A stretch of 64,000 nucleotides of DNA from UBA4427 sp046351135 (GCA_046351135.1 JAXLZA010000001.1:62001-126000), one strand, 5' to 3'. Counted from the first letter of the stretch, positions 24,572-32,912 are shown. The notes: generated by a model not told the origin, from the letters alone. Translations and numbers: made by a program.

Positions 24572-25074
24572 AGCGCATCGACGAGCAGGTGGCGGGGCTC
24601 GAGGTCGTCCTGCAGGCCGAGGAGAACGTCTATCTCCGCCTGCGCGAGGTCCTGCGCCGCGAGGAGGCCCTCCTGATCACCCTCGATCCCGCGGAGATCG
24701 CGGAGATCGTCGAGCGCAAGCGCGGGCTCGCCGAGGAGGCGCGTCTGCTCGAGGACTCCCGACGGGCGCTCACCGCCGGTCTGGCCCGCTCGCTCGGGCT
24801 CGCCGAGGAGGCGATCAAGCTCAGCGCGCTGATCGGCGCCCTCGACGCGGAGGCCGGTCGGCTGCCCGAGCTTCACGCACGCCTGTCGGCGCTGATCCGG
24901 TCGACGCGCAGCCTGCTCGAGTCGAACGGCGCCTTCGCCGACCGCTCGCTGCGTCACATCCAGGACACGCTGCGCCTGCTCGGGCGCGCGGTGCCGGAGA
25001 AGGTGGGATACGGGCCGCACCAGGGGGGTGCGAGCTCGATGGGCCGGGGCCGACTCGTCCGCGCGGCGATCTGA
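24568..25074 (+). CDS. flgN: FlgN-type export chaperone
   Basis: This is a 168-residue all-helical protein between flgJ and flgK, where FlgN is expected. FlgN binds the hook-filament junction proteins FlgK and FlgL and guides them to export. The sequence has long amphipathic helices (LEVVLQAEENVYLRLREVL, then EIVERKRGLAEEARLLED) and a Gly/Arg-rich tail. FlgN proteins diverge strongly, so the assignment rests on fold, size and position. Confidence 0.82.
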   Translation: MKRIDEQVAGLEVVLQAEENVYLRLREVLRREEALLITLDPAEIAEIVERKRGLAEEARLLEDSRRALTAGLARSLGLAEEAIKLSALIGALDAEAGRLPELHARLSALIRSTRSLLESNGAFADRSLRHIQDTLRLLGRAVPEKVGYGPHQGGASSMGRGRLVRAAI

Positions 25075-25083
25075 GGCGATCCG

Positions 25084-26583
25084 ATGGCAGGGCTCTTCGA
25101 TACGCTCGGTACGGCGACGCGCGGTCTGGCGGTGGTCCAGAGCGGGATTGCCACGACCGGCCACAACATCGCGAACGCCAACACCGAGGGCTACTCGCGC
25201 CAGCGCTCCGTGCTGCAGTCGTCGCTGCCCTACCAGACGAACGCGGGCTGGATCGGCTCCGGCGTCGAGCAGGTCAGCGTCGAGCGCGTCGTGGATCGCT
25301 TCGTCCAGGACCGGCTCGTGCGCGAGACGTCGCGGGAGGCGACCCTCGACACCCAGGCCTCGATCTATCGACAGATGGAGGGCATCGTCAGCTCGCAGGA
25401 CGGCGAGGGGCTCGCGAGCGACCTGACCGGCTTCTTCGACGCCCTCGACGATCTGTCGAACGCCACCGATCCCGGCCAGTCCGCCGCCCGGACCCAGCTG
25501 CTCTCCTCCGCCTCGCGGCTCGTCGACTCGGTCCACCGCTACGACGAGCAGCTCCGCAGCCTCCAGAGCGACGCCGACCGGGGCATCGGGACGCTGGTCG
25601 ACCAGGTCAACTCCATCAGCCAGGGGATCGCCTCCCTGAACCAGAAGATCGCGGCCGCCGAGGTGAGCGGGCCGGCCAACGACCTGCGCGATCAGCGCGA
25701 CCAGCTCGTGCAGGAGCTGGCCAAGAAGGTCGACGTCACGCTGGTCACCGACAATCAGGGCATGCTCTCCATCCGGATCTCCGGCGGCATGCCGCTCGTC
25801 GACAAGGACATCGCCGCCCGGTTCGAGGCCGCGGTCGATCCGTCGGACCCGAACCCCTTCAATCCGAGCTTCGCGAAGATCTACTACGTCGGGGCAGGCA
25901 ATCGCTTCGATGCCTCGGCCCTGGTCCGCGGGGGCGAGCTCGGCGGCCTGATCGAGGCCCGGGACGGCACGCTCGCGGGCGCGATCCGCGGCCTCGACGC
26001 CTTCGCCTACACCCTCTCGGAGCAGTTCAACGCGGTGCACCGCGGCGGCTTCGGCCTCGTCGACGGCAACGCCCACGACTTCTTCAAGGACCTGACGGGC
26101 CAGGCCTCGATCGACGACGCCGCGCGCAACTTCGGTCTCTCGGCCGACGTCGACCCGGCGGCGGGGGGCACGCTCCAGAACATCGCGGCGGGCAGTCAGC
26201 TGAACCCCGTCACGGGCGGACCGGGGGCGGCGGCCGGGGACACGAGCTGGGTCGAGCGCCTCAAGGACCTGCGGGACGGCGGCGTCGCCACCTATCTCGC
26301 AGGCGATCCGCCGGGCGCACCGACGGGGACGACCTCGTCGCTCGCGAACACGCTGGGCAAGTGGATCGGCGACATCGGCGAGGGCTCGCGATCGACGCAG
26401 CAGTCCCTGCTGCAGCAGCAGTCGGTGCTGAGCGGGGTCCAGAGCCGGCGGGACGAGGTGTCGGGGGTGTCGGTGGACGAGGAAGTCTCCGAGCTCGTCA
26501 AGCTGCAGATGAGCTTCCAGGCGAACGCGAAGGTCCTGTCGACCATCACGACGATGCTCGACAGCCTGTTCCAGTCGCTCTAG
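25084..26583 (+). CDS. flgK: Hook-filament junction protein FlgK
   Basis: FlgK (499 residues) is the first junction protein between hook and filament. The N-terminus, with GLAVVQSGIATTGHNIANAN, and the C-terminus, with VDEEVSELVKLQMSFQANAK, are the conserved terminal helices. The centre shows ERFVQDRLV-like and DQRDQLVQELAKKVDV motifs. It follows flgN by nine bases and precedes flgL by 16. Length is normal for the family. Confidence 0.93.
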   Translation: MAGLFDTLGTATRGLAVVQSGIATTGHNIANANTEGYSRQRSVLQSSLPYQTNAGWIGSGVEQVSVERVVDRFVQDRLVRETSREATLDTQASIYRQMEGIVSSQDGEGLASDLTGFFDALDDLSNATDPGQSAARTQLLSSASRLVDSVHRYDEQLRSLQSDADRGIGTLVDQVNSISQGIASLNQKIAAAEVSGPANDLRDQRDQLVQELAKKVDVTLVTDNQGMLSIRISGGMPLVDKDIAARFEAAVDPSDPNPFNPSFAKIYYVGAGNRFDASALVRGGELGGLIEARDGTLAGAIRGLDAFAYTLSEQFNAVHRGGFGLVDGNAHDFFKDLTGQASIDDAARNFGLSADVDPAAGGTLQNIAAGSQLNPVTGGPGAAAGDTSWVERLKDLRDGGVATYLAGDPPGAPTGTTSSLANTLGKWIGDIGEGSRSTQQSLLQQQSVLSGVQSRRDEVSGVSVDEEVSELVKLQMSFQANAKVLSTITTMLDSLFQSL

Positions 26584-26599
26584 GCGGCAGGGGGAACCG

Positions 26600-27508
26600 A
26601 TGCGGGTCACGCAATCGATGATGTGGCGGACGGGGATGGAGCAGCTCCAGCTGCAGAAGGCCCGCCTCGCGAAGACGCAGGAGCAGGCTTCGACGGGGCG
26701 CCGACTCAATCGGCCCTCCGACGATCCCGTCGACTACCGCTCGACGCTCGGGCTCAAGGACTCGCTCTCCCAGACCGGCCGCTACCTGCGCAGCATCGAT
26801 CTCGCGCGGACACGCATGAACGCGACGGAGGACGCGATCGCCACCGCGACCGACGTCCTGTCGACGGCCCGGGCGACCGCGATCCAGGCGGGCAACTCGA
26901 CCAACGGCCCGGCGGCGATGGCCGCCCTGCGGATCCAGGTCGAGCAGCTCTTCGATCAGGTGCTCGACGCCTCGAACGCCCGCGGCCCGGGTGGCGGCTA
27001 CGTCTTCTCGGGGGTCGCGTCGGATCGGGCCGCCTTCGTGCAGTCCGGGACCTTCGTGTCCGGCTCCGCGCCGCCGACGGTCGCGTTCAACGGGGACGAC
27101 TCCGCGGTCTCGGTCGAGATCGACGAGGGGGTCTCGATCGACGTGACGCGCAGTGGCGCGAAGGTCTTCCAGGGGTCGGTCGACGTGTTCGAGACGCTCG
27201 GGCGACTGTGGCAGGCGATCGATCAGGACGACAAGGCGGCCATCGGGAACGCACAGGCGGACCTGCAGACCGCGCTCGACCAGCTGAACGTCGAGCGTGC
27301 GGCGATCGGCGGGTCGGGGGCGAAGGCGGACTCCTTCGAGCAGCGGCTCCAGGGGCGACAGCAGGAGCTCACGTCGGAGGCCTCGCAGCTCGAGGACGTC
27401 GACGCCTATCAGGTCTACTCGGATCTCACGACGCAGCAGTCGGCGCTGCAGCAGTCGCTCGCCGTGACGGCGCGTCTGCAGCAGCAGACGCTGCTCAACT
27501 ATCTATGA
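26600..27508 (+). CDS. flgL: Hook-filament junction protein FlgL
   Basis: FlgL (302 residues) is the second junction protein and is related to flagellin. It begins MRVTQSMMWRTGMEQLQLQ and has the flagellin-like NRPSDDPVDYRSTLGLKDSL. The C-terminus ends with the helical SLAVTARLQQQTLLNYL. A Gly/Ser-rich middle includes GGGYVFSGVASDRAAF. GGGGGAA lies ahead of the ATG. csrA and fliW follow in the same operon. Confidence 0.93.
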   Translation: MRVTQSMMWRTGMEQLQLQKARLAKTQEQASTGRRLNRPSDDPVDYRSTLGLKDSLSQTGRYLRSIDLARTRMNATEDAIATATDVLSTARATAIQAGNSTNGPAAMAALRIQVEQLFDQVLDASNARGPGGGYVFSGVASDRAAFVQSGTFVSGSAPPTVAFNGDDSAVSVEIDEGVSIDVTRSGAKVFQGSVDVFETLGRLWQAIDQDDKAAIGNAQADLQTALDQLNVERAAIGGSGAKADSFEQRLQGRQQELTSEASQLEDVDAYQVYSDLTTQQSALQQSLAVTARLQQQTLLNYL

Positions 27509-27538
27509 CGGGCGCCTCGGGGCGGCCAGGGGGATTGC

Positions 27539-27799
27539 ATGCTGGTTCTCACACGCAGACACGGTGAGAGCGTTCGGATCGGGCGGGACATCCGGGTCAC
27601 GGTGGTGGCCTCGACGGGGGCCCAGGTCCGGATCGCGATCGAAGCACCGGAGGAAGTCGGGATCTTCCGCGAGGAGATCTTCGAGCAGGTGGCCACGGCG
27701 AACGTCGAGGCCGCGTCCGGGGGAAACGCGATGGTGGGCCCCATTCGGGTGGTCCGGAGCCATGCGAAGAATCGAATGGGAGGAAGCCAGAATGGGTGA
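27539..27799 (+). CDS. csrA: Carbon storage/translation regulator CsrA
   Basis: CsrA is an RNA-binding dimer that blocks translation at GGA sites. The 86-residue product starts MLVLTRRHGESVRIG and has the strand with IRVTVVASTGAQVRIAIEAP and the RNA-contacting IFREEIFEQV. Its C-terminus is about 20 residues longer than in Escherichia coli, as is usual for FliW-regulated CsrA. It sits between flgL and fliW, whose start lies inside the csrA end. The flagellin leader at 31831-31932 contains plausible target sites. Confidence 0.95.
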   Translation: MLVLTRRHGESVRIGRDIRVTVVASTGAQVRIAIEAPEEVGIFREEIFEQVATANVEAASGGNAMVGPIRVVRSHAKNRMGGSQNG

Positions 27800-28277
27800 G
27801 TTGATCCGTTTCGAGAGTCGACGGGTGGGCAAGATCGAGGTGACCGAGGCGGAGGTCGTGACCTTCGAGCCGCTTCCGGGGTTCCCGGGGCTGTCGCGCT
27901 TCGTGATCATGGAGCACGCCGAGGGGGGCGATCTCGCCTGGCTGGTCTCGATCGAGGACCCGGACCTCGCCTTCGTCGTCGCGACGCCGTGGAGCTTCTT
28001 CCCGAGCTACGACCCGCCGGTCCAGCGCGAGCACGTGGCGGCGCTCGGCATCGAGAAGAGCGAGGAGGTCGAGATCCTCTCGATCGTCACGCTCTCGGGC
28101 AAGTCGATCTTCCTGAACCTGGCAGCGCCGCTCGTGATCAACGTGACGACGCGGCGGGGCATCCAGGTCGTCGGCGAGGATCCGCGCTATTCGACGCGGA
28201 TGGCGATCCCGGCGCTCGAGCCGACGACCGCCGCGCGCGGAACGGCCAAGGCCGTGGCGGCGACGCCCGCCCCCTGA
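27792..28277 (+). CDS. fliW: Flagellar assembly factor FliW
   Basis: FliW (161 residues) binds flagellin or CsrA, freeing flagellin translation when flagellin has been exported. Typical features are the start with IRFESRRVGKIEVTEAEVVT, FEPLPGFPGL, and the end of the core with LNLAAPLVINVTTRRGIQVV. The C-terminal 25 residues are Ala/Thr-rich. The ATG lies eight bases inside csrA, so the partners are translated together. It is the last gene of the flgF operon. Confidence 0.94.
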   Translation: MGELIRFESRRVGKIEVTEAEVVTFEPLPGFPGLSRFVIMEHAEGGDLAWLVSIEDPDLAFVVATPWSFFPSYDPPVQREHVAALGIEKSEEVEILSIVTLSGKSIFLNLAAPLVINVTTRRGIQVVGEDPRYSTRMAIPALEPTTAARGTAKAVAATPAP

Positions 28278-28290
28278 TCGGGGGCCGGGC

Positions 28291-28319
28291 GCCCGCCCGG
28301 GCGCGTCGGCCCGGCGGGC
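28291..28319. terminator. GC hairpin between convergent fliW and motB
   Basis: GCCCGCC at 28291-28297 pairs with GGCGGGC at 28313-28319. The loop region can form further GC stems, and no T run is present. It lies in the 58-base gap between convergent genes and could end transcription from both sides. Weakly supported. Confidence 0.3.
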
Positions 28320-28335
28320 AGGCCCGCTGATGAGC

Positions 28336-29231
28336 TCAGGGCAGCGGGATGTCGAAGGGCTCGGGGCCCGGGCCCGGCGGGCGCAGCGACCGATCCTCCT
28401 CGTCGGGGATCGGCGGCAGGTTCTCGAGCAGGCGGCCCAGGGCCGCCTCCTCGTCGCGCGGGCTCTTGGGCTCGACGAAATCGGCGTCCGCCAGCACGAC
28501 GATCTCGACGCGGCGGTTGCGCGCGCGCTCCGCCGGCGCGTCGCTCCGGGTCAGCGGGCGATAGGACGAATAGCCGGTGGTGGCGACCCGTTCCGGGTCG
28601 ATGCCGTGCTGCTCGATGAAATAGCGTGCGACGGCCGCCGCGCGGGCGCTCGAGAGCTCCCAGTTCGAGGGGAACGGGCCCTTCGAGACGGGCTGATCGT
28701 CGGTGTGTCCCTCGAAGTGGAGCGAGCCGGTCTCGGCGGCGAGCAGCGGCGCGATCGCGGCCAGCAGCCGACGGCGGTCGGGGATCCCGCACCGCCCGCC
28801 GGGAAGTACTCCGCGGCGGCGAGGGAGATGACGAGGCCGCGCTCGGTGGGGTGGTGGCTGATGCCGGGATCGCGCCGCAGCCGCTGGTGCTCCCGCTCGA
28901 CGAGGGTCGCGAGGCTCGACTCGAGCTGCTTGAGCGGGGCGAGCGACCCGATCGGCGGCGCGTTGCGCTCGGGATCTCCTGGTCGGCGCGGGCGAATCCC
29001 CCGACGGCCGCGTCGCTCGAGGGCGTCTGCGGGCTCGCGCCGAGTCGAAGGCGGACTGCAGCCCCTCAAGAGGCCGCGGTTGCGCTCGGCGTCGAGCCGG
29101 GCGCTCGCGTAGAGGACGACGAACAGCGCGAGCAGCAGCGTCAGGAAGTCCGCGTACGAGAGCAGCCAGCGGTCGCGCGTCGAGGCGCCGGAGCCGGCGT
29201 CCGATCCGCTGCGTCGAGAGGGCGGCTTCAC
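28336..29231 (-). pseudogene. motB: MotB (second stator), split by four apparent one-base deletions
   Basis: The N-terminus has WLLSYADFLTLLLALFVVLY, the proton-type MotB signature with the ion-binding Asp28, and the C-terminus has the OmpA-like FEGHTDDQPVSKGPFPSNWE and ERARNRRVEIVV. The two ends are in different frames. Following the expected protein, the frame slips at about 29062 (before EGLQSAFDSA), near 29035 (before SPQTPSSDAA), near 28976 (before ERNAPPIGSL) and near 28782 (before DRRRLLAAIA). Every slip is a missing base, mostly in G or C runs, which looks like sequencing error; true decay of a redundant stator is the alternative. The GTG start overlaps the motA stop. Confidence 0.8.
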
Positions 29232-29982
29232 GGGCCGCCGCCCTTCGGCGGGAGGTGCGCGGCGAGCATGCGCTCGAGGGTGCGCGGGGCGATGCCGGCC
29301 TGGAGGGCGATCGTCCCCTCGACCACCATCGCGTCCTCCGCCTCCTGCTGATCGGCCTGGCTCCGGATCCGGGCCGCGATGGGCAGCAGCACGAGATTCG
29401 CGATCCCGACGCCGTAGACGGTGGCGACGAAGGCGACCGCGATGCCGCCGCCGAGCTTCTCGGGGTCGGAGAGCGACTCCATCGCGCGGACGAGCCCGAG
29501 CACCGCGCCGAGGATCCCCATCGTCGGCGCATAGCCCCCCGCCACCTCGAAGACCTGGGCCCCGGCCCGCGCGGCGGCCGCGCGGCTGCGCGCATCGGCC
29601 TCGAGCACGTCGCGCAGCTGGGCCGCCTCACAGCCGTCGATCACGTGGCGCAGGGCGCGTTGCATGAAGGGCGTGGGGAGCGCGCGCTGGGAGTGGTCGA
29701 GGGAGACGAGGCCGTCCTTGCGCGCGATCAGGGCGAGGTCGCGAGCGCGTCACCAGGCTCGCGCCGGTCGGCCGCCCGGCGGAAGATCCGCTTCGACTCG
29801 CGGGCCGCCGTCGTCAGGTCCGAGGCGCTGGCCGAGAGCAGCGTCGCTCCCAGCGTCCCGAGGCCGACGATCACCGCCGCGGGTCCCTGGAACAGGACGC
29901 CGAGGGCGCCCCCCTCGGCGAGCTGGGTCGCGAAGACGGTGACGAGGCCGAGGACGAGACCGATCAGGCTCAGGGGATCCAT
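29228..29982 (-). pseudogene. motA: MotA (second stator), with one apparent frameshift
   Basis: The N-terminal part begins MDPLSLIGLVLGLVTVFATQ and has two membrane segments; the C-terminal part has the conserved GGYAPTMGILGAVLGLVRAM and the last two segments. Near 29737 the frame breaks: the first part runs into a stop, while DLALIARKDGLVSLDH continues in another frame. One missing base (probably in a GG) explains it, giving about 251 residues when repaired. The protein differs clearly from the PomA-type MotA at 5913 and resembles proton-type MotA. It follows flbD by 13 bases. Confidence 0.82.
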
Positions 29983-29995
29983 GCTGCTCCGGACC

Positions 29996-30214
29996 TCAGC
30001 CGACCGACGCGTCGTCGTCGTGGAAGAAGGAGAGCCCGAGGGTGCGTTGGCGCCAGCGGGCGATCCGATCGACGAGCTCCTCGGGGCTCTCGAGGACGCG
30101 GAGGCGCTCCCCCGTCGAGAGCACCAGCAGCGTGTCGTGGGTCGGCTCGACGAACAGGATCTGGTCGTCGTTGAGGAGCACGCGCTCGCCGTCGATGCGG
30201 GTGATCCAGATCAT
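29996..30214 (-). CDS. flbD: FlbD-family small flagellar protein (PF06289 type)
   Basis: This 72-residue protein matches the small FlbD/SwrD family found next to motA in many bacteria: it begins MIWITRIDGERVLLNDDQI and continues with FVEPTHDTLLVLSTGERLRV and a helical ESPEELVDRI. SwrD in Bacillus raises motor torque, which fits its place directly before motA-motB. It is unrelated to the NtrC-type regulator also named FlbD. It starts four bases after the GNAT gene stop. Confidence 0.88.
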   Translation of the reverse strand: MIWITRIDGERVLLNDDQILFVEPTHDTLLVLSTGERLRVLESPEELVDRIARWRQRTLGLSFFHDDDASVG

Positions 30215-30218
30215 GGCG

Positions 30219-31460
30219 TCAGATGGACTCCAGGCCCCAGACGAAGAGGGGCAGGGGGAGCTCGTCGAGGACGGGCGTCGGGACGAGGTCGGCGATCCGC
30301 GCGCGGATGGCGGCGGCGGCGGGATCCGAGGGCTTCGAGAAGAGCAGCGCCATCAGCTCCGCGGCTTCGAGGCTGCGCGCCTCGCCGCTCCGGCGATCGA
30401 CGAGGACGAGGCTGCCCTCGGCCGCTTCACTCCCCGCCGCGGGCTCGAGGCGCAGCGATCGCGCGAAGCCGGGGGCGAGCCCGGCCAGGTCCGCCGCGAG
30501 CACCGGGAGCGACGTCAGCGCGAACCAGGCGAGCGGGTTCCGCACGCGCGGCGCCCCCGCCTCGCGCAGCCGCCAGGCGACCTCGCTGCGCTCGTCGGGG
30601 GCGAGCAGCAGGAGCCCGTTGCCGGGACCGGCCTCCGCGACCAGCGCCGCGCAGCAGCGCAGGACGCCCTCCGGATCACCGCCCCATTCGTGGACCACGC
30701 CGCCGAAGTCGTCGCCGCGTCCGCACATCGCGAAGGCCACGAGCCCCCGCCCACCGCGGACGACCCGCACGTCGAGGTCGGGGATGCCGGCGAGCGCCGC
30801 ACCGGCCTCCGCGAGATCGACGTGGCAGCGCCGCAGGGCGCGCAGCTCGGCGATCGCCTTCCAGTCGGCGGTCGTCGCGCGCTCGACCCGGAGCGGCTCC
30901 GCGACGCCGGGCGGGCTCGCCCTGCGCAGGCGTGCGATCACGTCCGCATCGAGGCCGAGGAGGCTCTCGCTTCCGGCTCGGGTGAAGCCCTGAGCGGCGT
31001 AGAAGTCGGCGAGCTCGCTCCAGAGCAGGCAGAGCCCGAGGTCCCGCGCCCGGGCTTCGCGTTGCGCGGCGTCGAGGGCCTTCCGCGCGAGGCCGCGGCC
31101 GCGCTCGTCCGGGTCGGTGTAGACGAGGGAGATCAGACCGGTCCGCAGCCGCGCGTCCCGCAGCCGGAACGAGGTCGGCCAGAGCAGGCAGAAGGAAACG
31201 GGGCGCGCCCCGGACCAGACCGTGATCGGCACCGCCCGGGAATCCGGCGCGAAGAGGAGCGGATACTCGCGCACCAGCCGTCCCGGCCGCCCCGGCCGCA
31301 GGCCGGCGTCGAGCCAGGCGAGGACGCGCTCGCGCTCCGCCGGGTCGGCGAAGCGCGTCGTTACGCGATGGCCCGGGTCGCGCGCCGGGCGGAGCGGGGC
31401 CGCGAGGGGGAGCGCGGAGCGGTCGCCGGTCGAAGGCGTCGGGCGGATGGGCGCCGTCAT
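30219..31460 (-). CDS. GNAT-type acyltransferase heading the flbD-motAB operon
   Basis: The 413-residue product contains a clear GNAT fold at about residues 90-190: the acetyl-CoA loop in YTDPDERGRGLARKALDAAQ and, after it, DFYAAQGF. The second half (about 215-400) may be a second, diverged GNAT-like domain. Such enzymes transfer acyl groups to amines. PseH, the N-acetyltransferase of the pseudaminic acid pathway, is also a GNAT but is only about 170 residues; no other candidate for that step is seen here. It abuts flbD by four bases and is divergent from flagellin, so modification of flagellin or its sugar is possible. ATG 31460 was chosen for GAGG upstream. Confidence 0.72.
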   Translation of the reverse strand: MTAPIRPTPSTGDRSALPLAAPLRPARDPGHRVTTRFADPAERERVLAWLDAGLRPGRPGRLVREYPLLFAPDSRAVPITVWSGARPVSFCLLWPTSFRLRDARLRTGLISLVYTDPDERGRGLARKALDAAQREARARDLGLCLLWSELADFYAAQGFTRAGSESLLGLDADVIARLRRASPPGVAEPLRVERATTADWKAIAELRALRRCHVDLAEAGAALAGIPDLDVRVVRGGRGLVAFAMCGRGDDFGGVVHEWGGDPEGVLRCCAALVAEAGPGNGLLLLAPDERSEVAWRLREAGAPRVRNPLAWFALTSLPVLAADLAGLAPGFARSLRLEPAAGSEAAEGSLVLVDRRSGEARSLEAAELMALLFSKPSDPAAAAIRARIADLVPTPVLDELPLPLFVWGLESI

Positions 31461-31538
31461 GCAGAAGCAACCTCGAGCGAAGGGCGGCGACGGCTCGGAT
31501 TCGAGCGCGCGCGCCGCCGGGGCGGATCGAGCCCCTCG

Positions 31539-31553
31539 TAGCAATTCCGATTC
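31539..31553 (-). promoter_or_regulatory. Weak sigma-54-like promoter for the GNAT-flbD-motAB operon
   Basis: Read on the minus strand, GGGAATC is followed after four bases by TTGC, with GG and GC ten bases apart. Only part of the -24 box matches. It would start transcripts near 31527, 67 bases before the GNAT gene. This is the best candidate in the 300-base gap toward the flagellin promoter. Confidence 0.3.
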
Positions 31554-31605
31554 CCGTTCCCGGTCGTCCTTCGCGGCGTCCTGGCGCGCCGCACGGCCCG
31601 CGCCG

Positions 31606-31620
31606 ATTCAGGTTGAACGC
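31606..31620 (+). promoter_or_regulatory. Putative activator site, copy 2
   Basis: ATTCAGGTTGAACGC resembles the shared motif near the other sigma-54 promoters. It lies about 150 bases upstream of the flagellin promoter and about 65 bases behind the weak divergent promoter, so it could serve both. A related TTGAAACGCCG occurs at 31643-31653. Confidence 0.35.
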
Positions 31621-31768
31621 ATGGCCGGTGGGAAGCCGCGGATTGAAACGCCGCGCGCCGGGCCCTCGACGGCGGCCCCGCGCGGCCGGGAAATCGGCCT
31701 CCGGGACTTGGAGACGGAGTTGCGCTCGATGGGAAGGGACCTGCGCGTCGCCGATCACCCGCGGCGCG

Positions 31769-31784
31769 TGGCATCGCCATTGCA
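31769..31784 (+). promoter_or_regulatory. Sigma-54 promoter of flagellin
   Basis: TGGCAT at 31769-31774 and TTGCA at 31780-31784 have the correct ten-base GG-GC spacing. Transcription should begin near 31795, leaving an untranslated leader of about 148 bases, the longest behind any of the strong sigma-54 promoters here. Filament genes are more often under sigma-28. Confidence 0.85.
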
Positions 31785-31830
31785 GTCCGGTCCACACGCG
31801 TGATCCGCGCGAGTCGAAACGGAGCGTCCT

Positions 31831-31932
31831 CGAACGAGGAGGGGTCGTCCGGCGAGCAAGGGGACCGTCGGGGAGCGAATGCCGCTCCTCGTTCGTGCTC
31901 ACGAAGGAATCGTGAGTCGTCCATCAAGGAGG
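31831..31932 (+). promoter_or_regulatory. Structured flagellin leader with likely CsrA sites
   Basis: CTCACGA (31898-31904) and TCGTGAG (31910-31916) form a perfect seven-pair stem whose five-base loop is AGGAA, the classic CsrA target of a GGA in a hairpin loop. The Shine-Dalgarno AAGGAGG at 31926-31932 holds a second GGA about 22 bases on, within CAAGGAGG. Upstream, CGAACGAGGAG (31831-31841) can pair with CTCCTCGTTCG (31885-31895). This mirrors CsrA/FliW control of flagellin in Bacillus. Binding is inferred. Confidence 0.65.
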
Positions 31933-31942
31933 ATTGTTTCGT

Positions 31943-32764
31943 ATGGGTCTTCGAGTCAATAGCAACCCGGCATCGATCAACGCGCAGCGGAATCTGACCA
32001 ACTCGACGAACGCGCTGCAGCGGAGCCTCTCGCGCCTGTCTTCCGGTCTGCGCATCACGCGCGCCGGCGACGACGCGGCCGGCCTCGCGATCTCGGAGCG
32101 GTTCCGCGCCGACATCCGCAGCCAGGCGCAGGCGCAGCGCAATGCCAACGACGGCATCTCGCTGCTGCAGATCGGTGAAGGCGCGCTCAACGAGGTGAGC
32201 TCGATCCTGATTCGCCAGCGCGAGCTCGCGATCCAGGCCGCGAACGGCACCCTCGGCGACAAGGAGCGCGCGACCGTCAACCAGGAGTTCCAGGACCTCA
32301 CCAAGGAGATCGATCGCATCTCCAGCGTGACCAAGTTCAACGGAACTTCGCTGCTCCAGAGCGGCGCGGCGATCGACTTCCAGATCGGCATCGGCAACAC
32401 GTCGAGCGATCGGATCACGATCAGCTCCGTCAACGCGACGACGGCGGGCCTCGGCACGAGCGGAGCGGCCGTGAGCTCGGCCTCGGGCGCGCAGAACGCG
32501 CTCTCGCTGATCGACAGCGCGATCTCCCAGGTCGCCTCGCTCCGCGCCACCTTCGGTACGGTGCAGAACCGGCTCGAGTCGGCGATCCGATCGCTGGCCG
32601 TGGCGCAGGAGAACTCGACGGCGGCCGAGTCGCGGATCCGCGACGTCGACTTCGCGAGCGAGACGGCGGAGCTGACCCGGAACCAGGTCCTGCAGCAGGC
32701 AGGCATCTCGGTCCTGGCCCAGGCCAACGTCTCGACGCAGGCGGCGGCGCGACTGCTGCAGTAG
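31943..32764 (+). CDS. fliC: Flagellin
   Basis: Flagellin (273 residues) is the filament subunit. The N-terminus has GLRVNSNPASINAQRNLTNS and LSSGLRITRAGDDAAGLAIS; the C-terminus has AESRIRDVDFASETAELTRN and ends in AARLLQ. The middle is short, so only the D0 and D1 domains are present and the surface domains are missing; Ser/Thr residues in the GTSGAAVSSASGA region could carry sugars. ATG 31943 gives the normal flagellin start ten bases after AAGGAGG. A perfect hairpin follows and fliS is next. It is the only flagellin gene in the window. Confidence 0.96.
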   Translation: MGLRVNSNPASINAQRNLTNSTNALQRSLSRLSSGLRITRAGDDAAGLAISERFRADIRSQAQAQRNANDGISLLQIGEGALNEVSSILIRQRELAIQAANGTLGDKERATVNQEFQDLTKEIDRISSVTKFNGTSLLQSGAAIDFQIGIGNTSSDRITISSVNATTAGLGTSGAAVSSASGAQNALSLIDSAISQVASLRATFGTVQNRLESAIRSLAVAQENSTAAESRIRDVDFASETAELTRNQVLQQAGISVLAQANVSTQAAARLLQ

Positions 32765-32812
32765 TCGCAGTCGGCTCGTCGGCGCCTCGGAGGCCGACGG
32801 GGAAACGAACGA

Positions 32813-32842
32813 GGCTCCGGGACGGGATTCCGTCCCGGAGCC
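32813..32842 (+). terminator. Strong hairpin terminator after flagellin
   Basis: GGCTCCGGGACGG (32813-32825) and CCGTCCCGGAGCC (32830-32842) form a perfect 13-pair stem with a GATT loop, 48 bases after the flagellin stop. No T run follows. It probably ends or attenuates the abundant flagellin message before fliS and may also protect its 3-prime end. Confidence 0.7.
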
Positions 32843-32912
32843 GACGTTCGAAGGGCTACAGCAACGATCCGATCGCGCCGAACCACGCGCTCGGACGGGA
32901 TGAGGAGCTCGC

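Noticed and set aside
28336..29231. Programmed frameshifting in motB
   Set aside because: Four separate slips at unrelated sites with no slippery-site-plus-structure pattern; base loss is simpler.
29996..30214. Confusing this small FlbD with the transcription factor FlbD
   Set aside because: Size (72 residues) and sequence match the SwrD-type small family, not an NtrC regulator.
30219..31460. Direct call as PseH
   Set aside because: More than twice the usual length and not inside the pse operons; kept as a generic GNAT.
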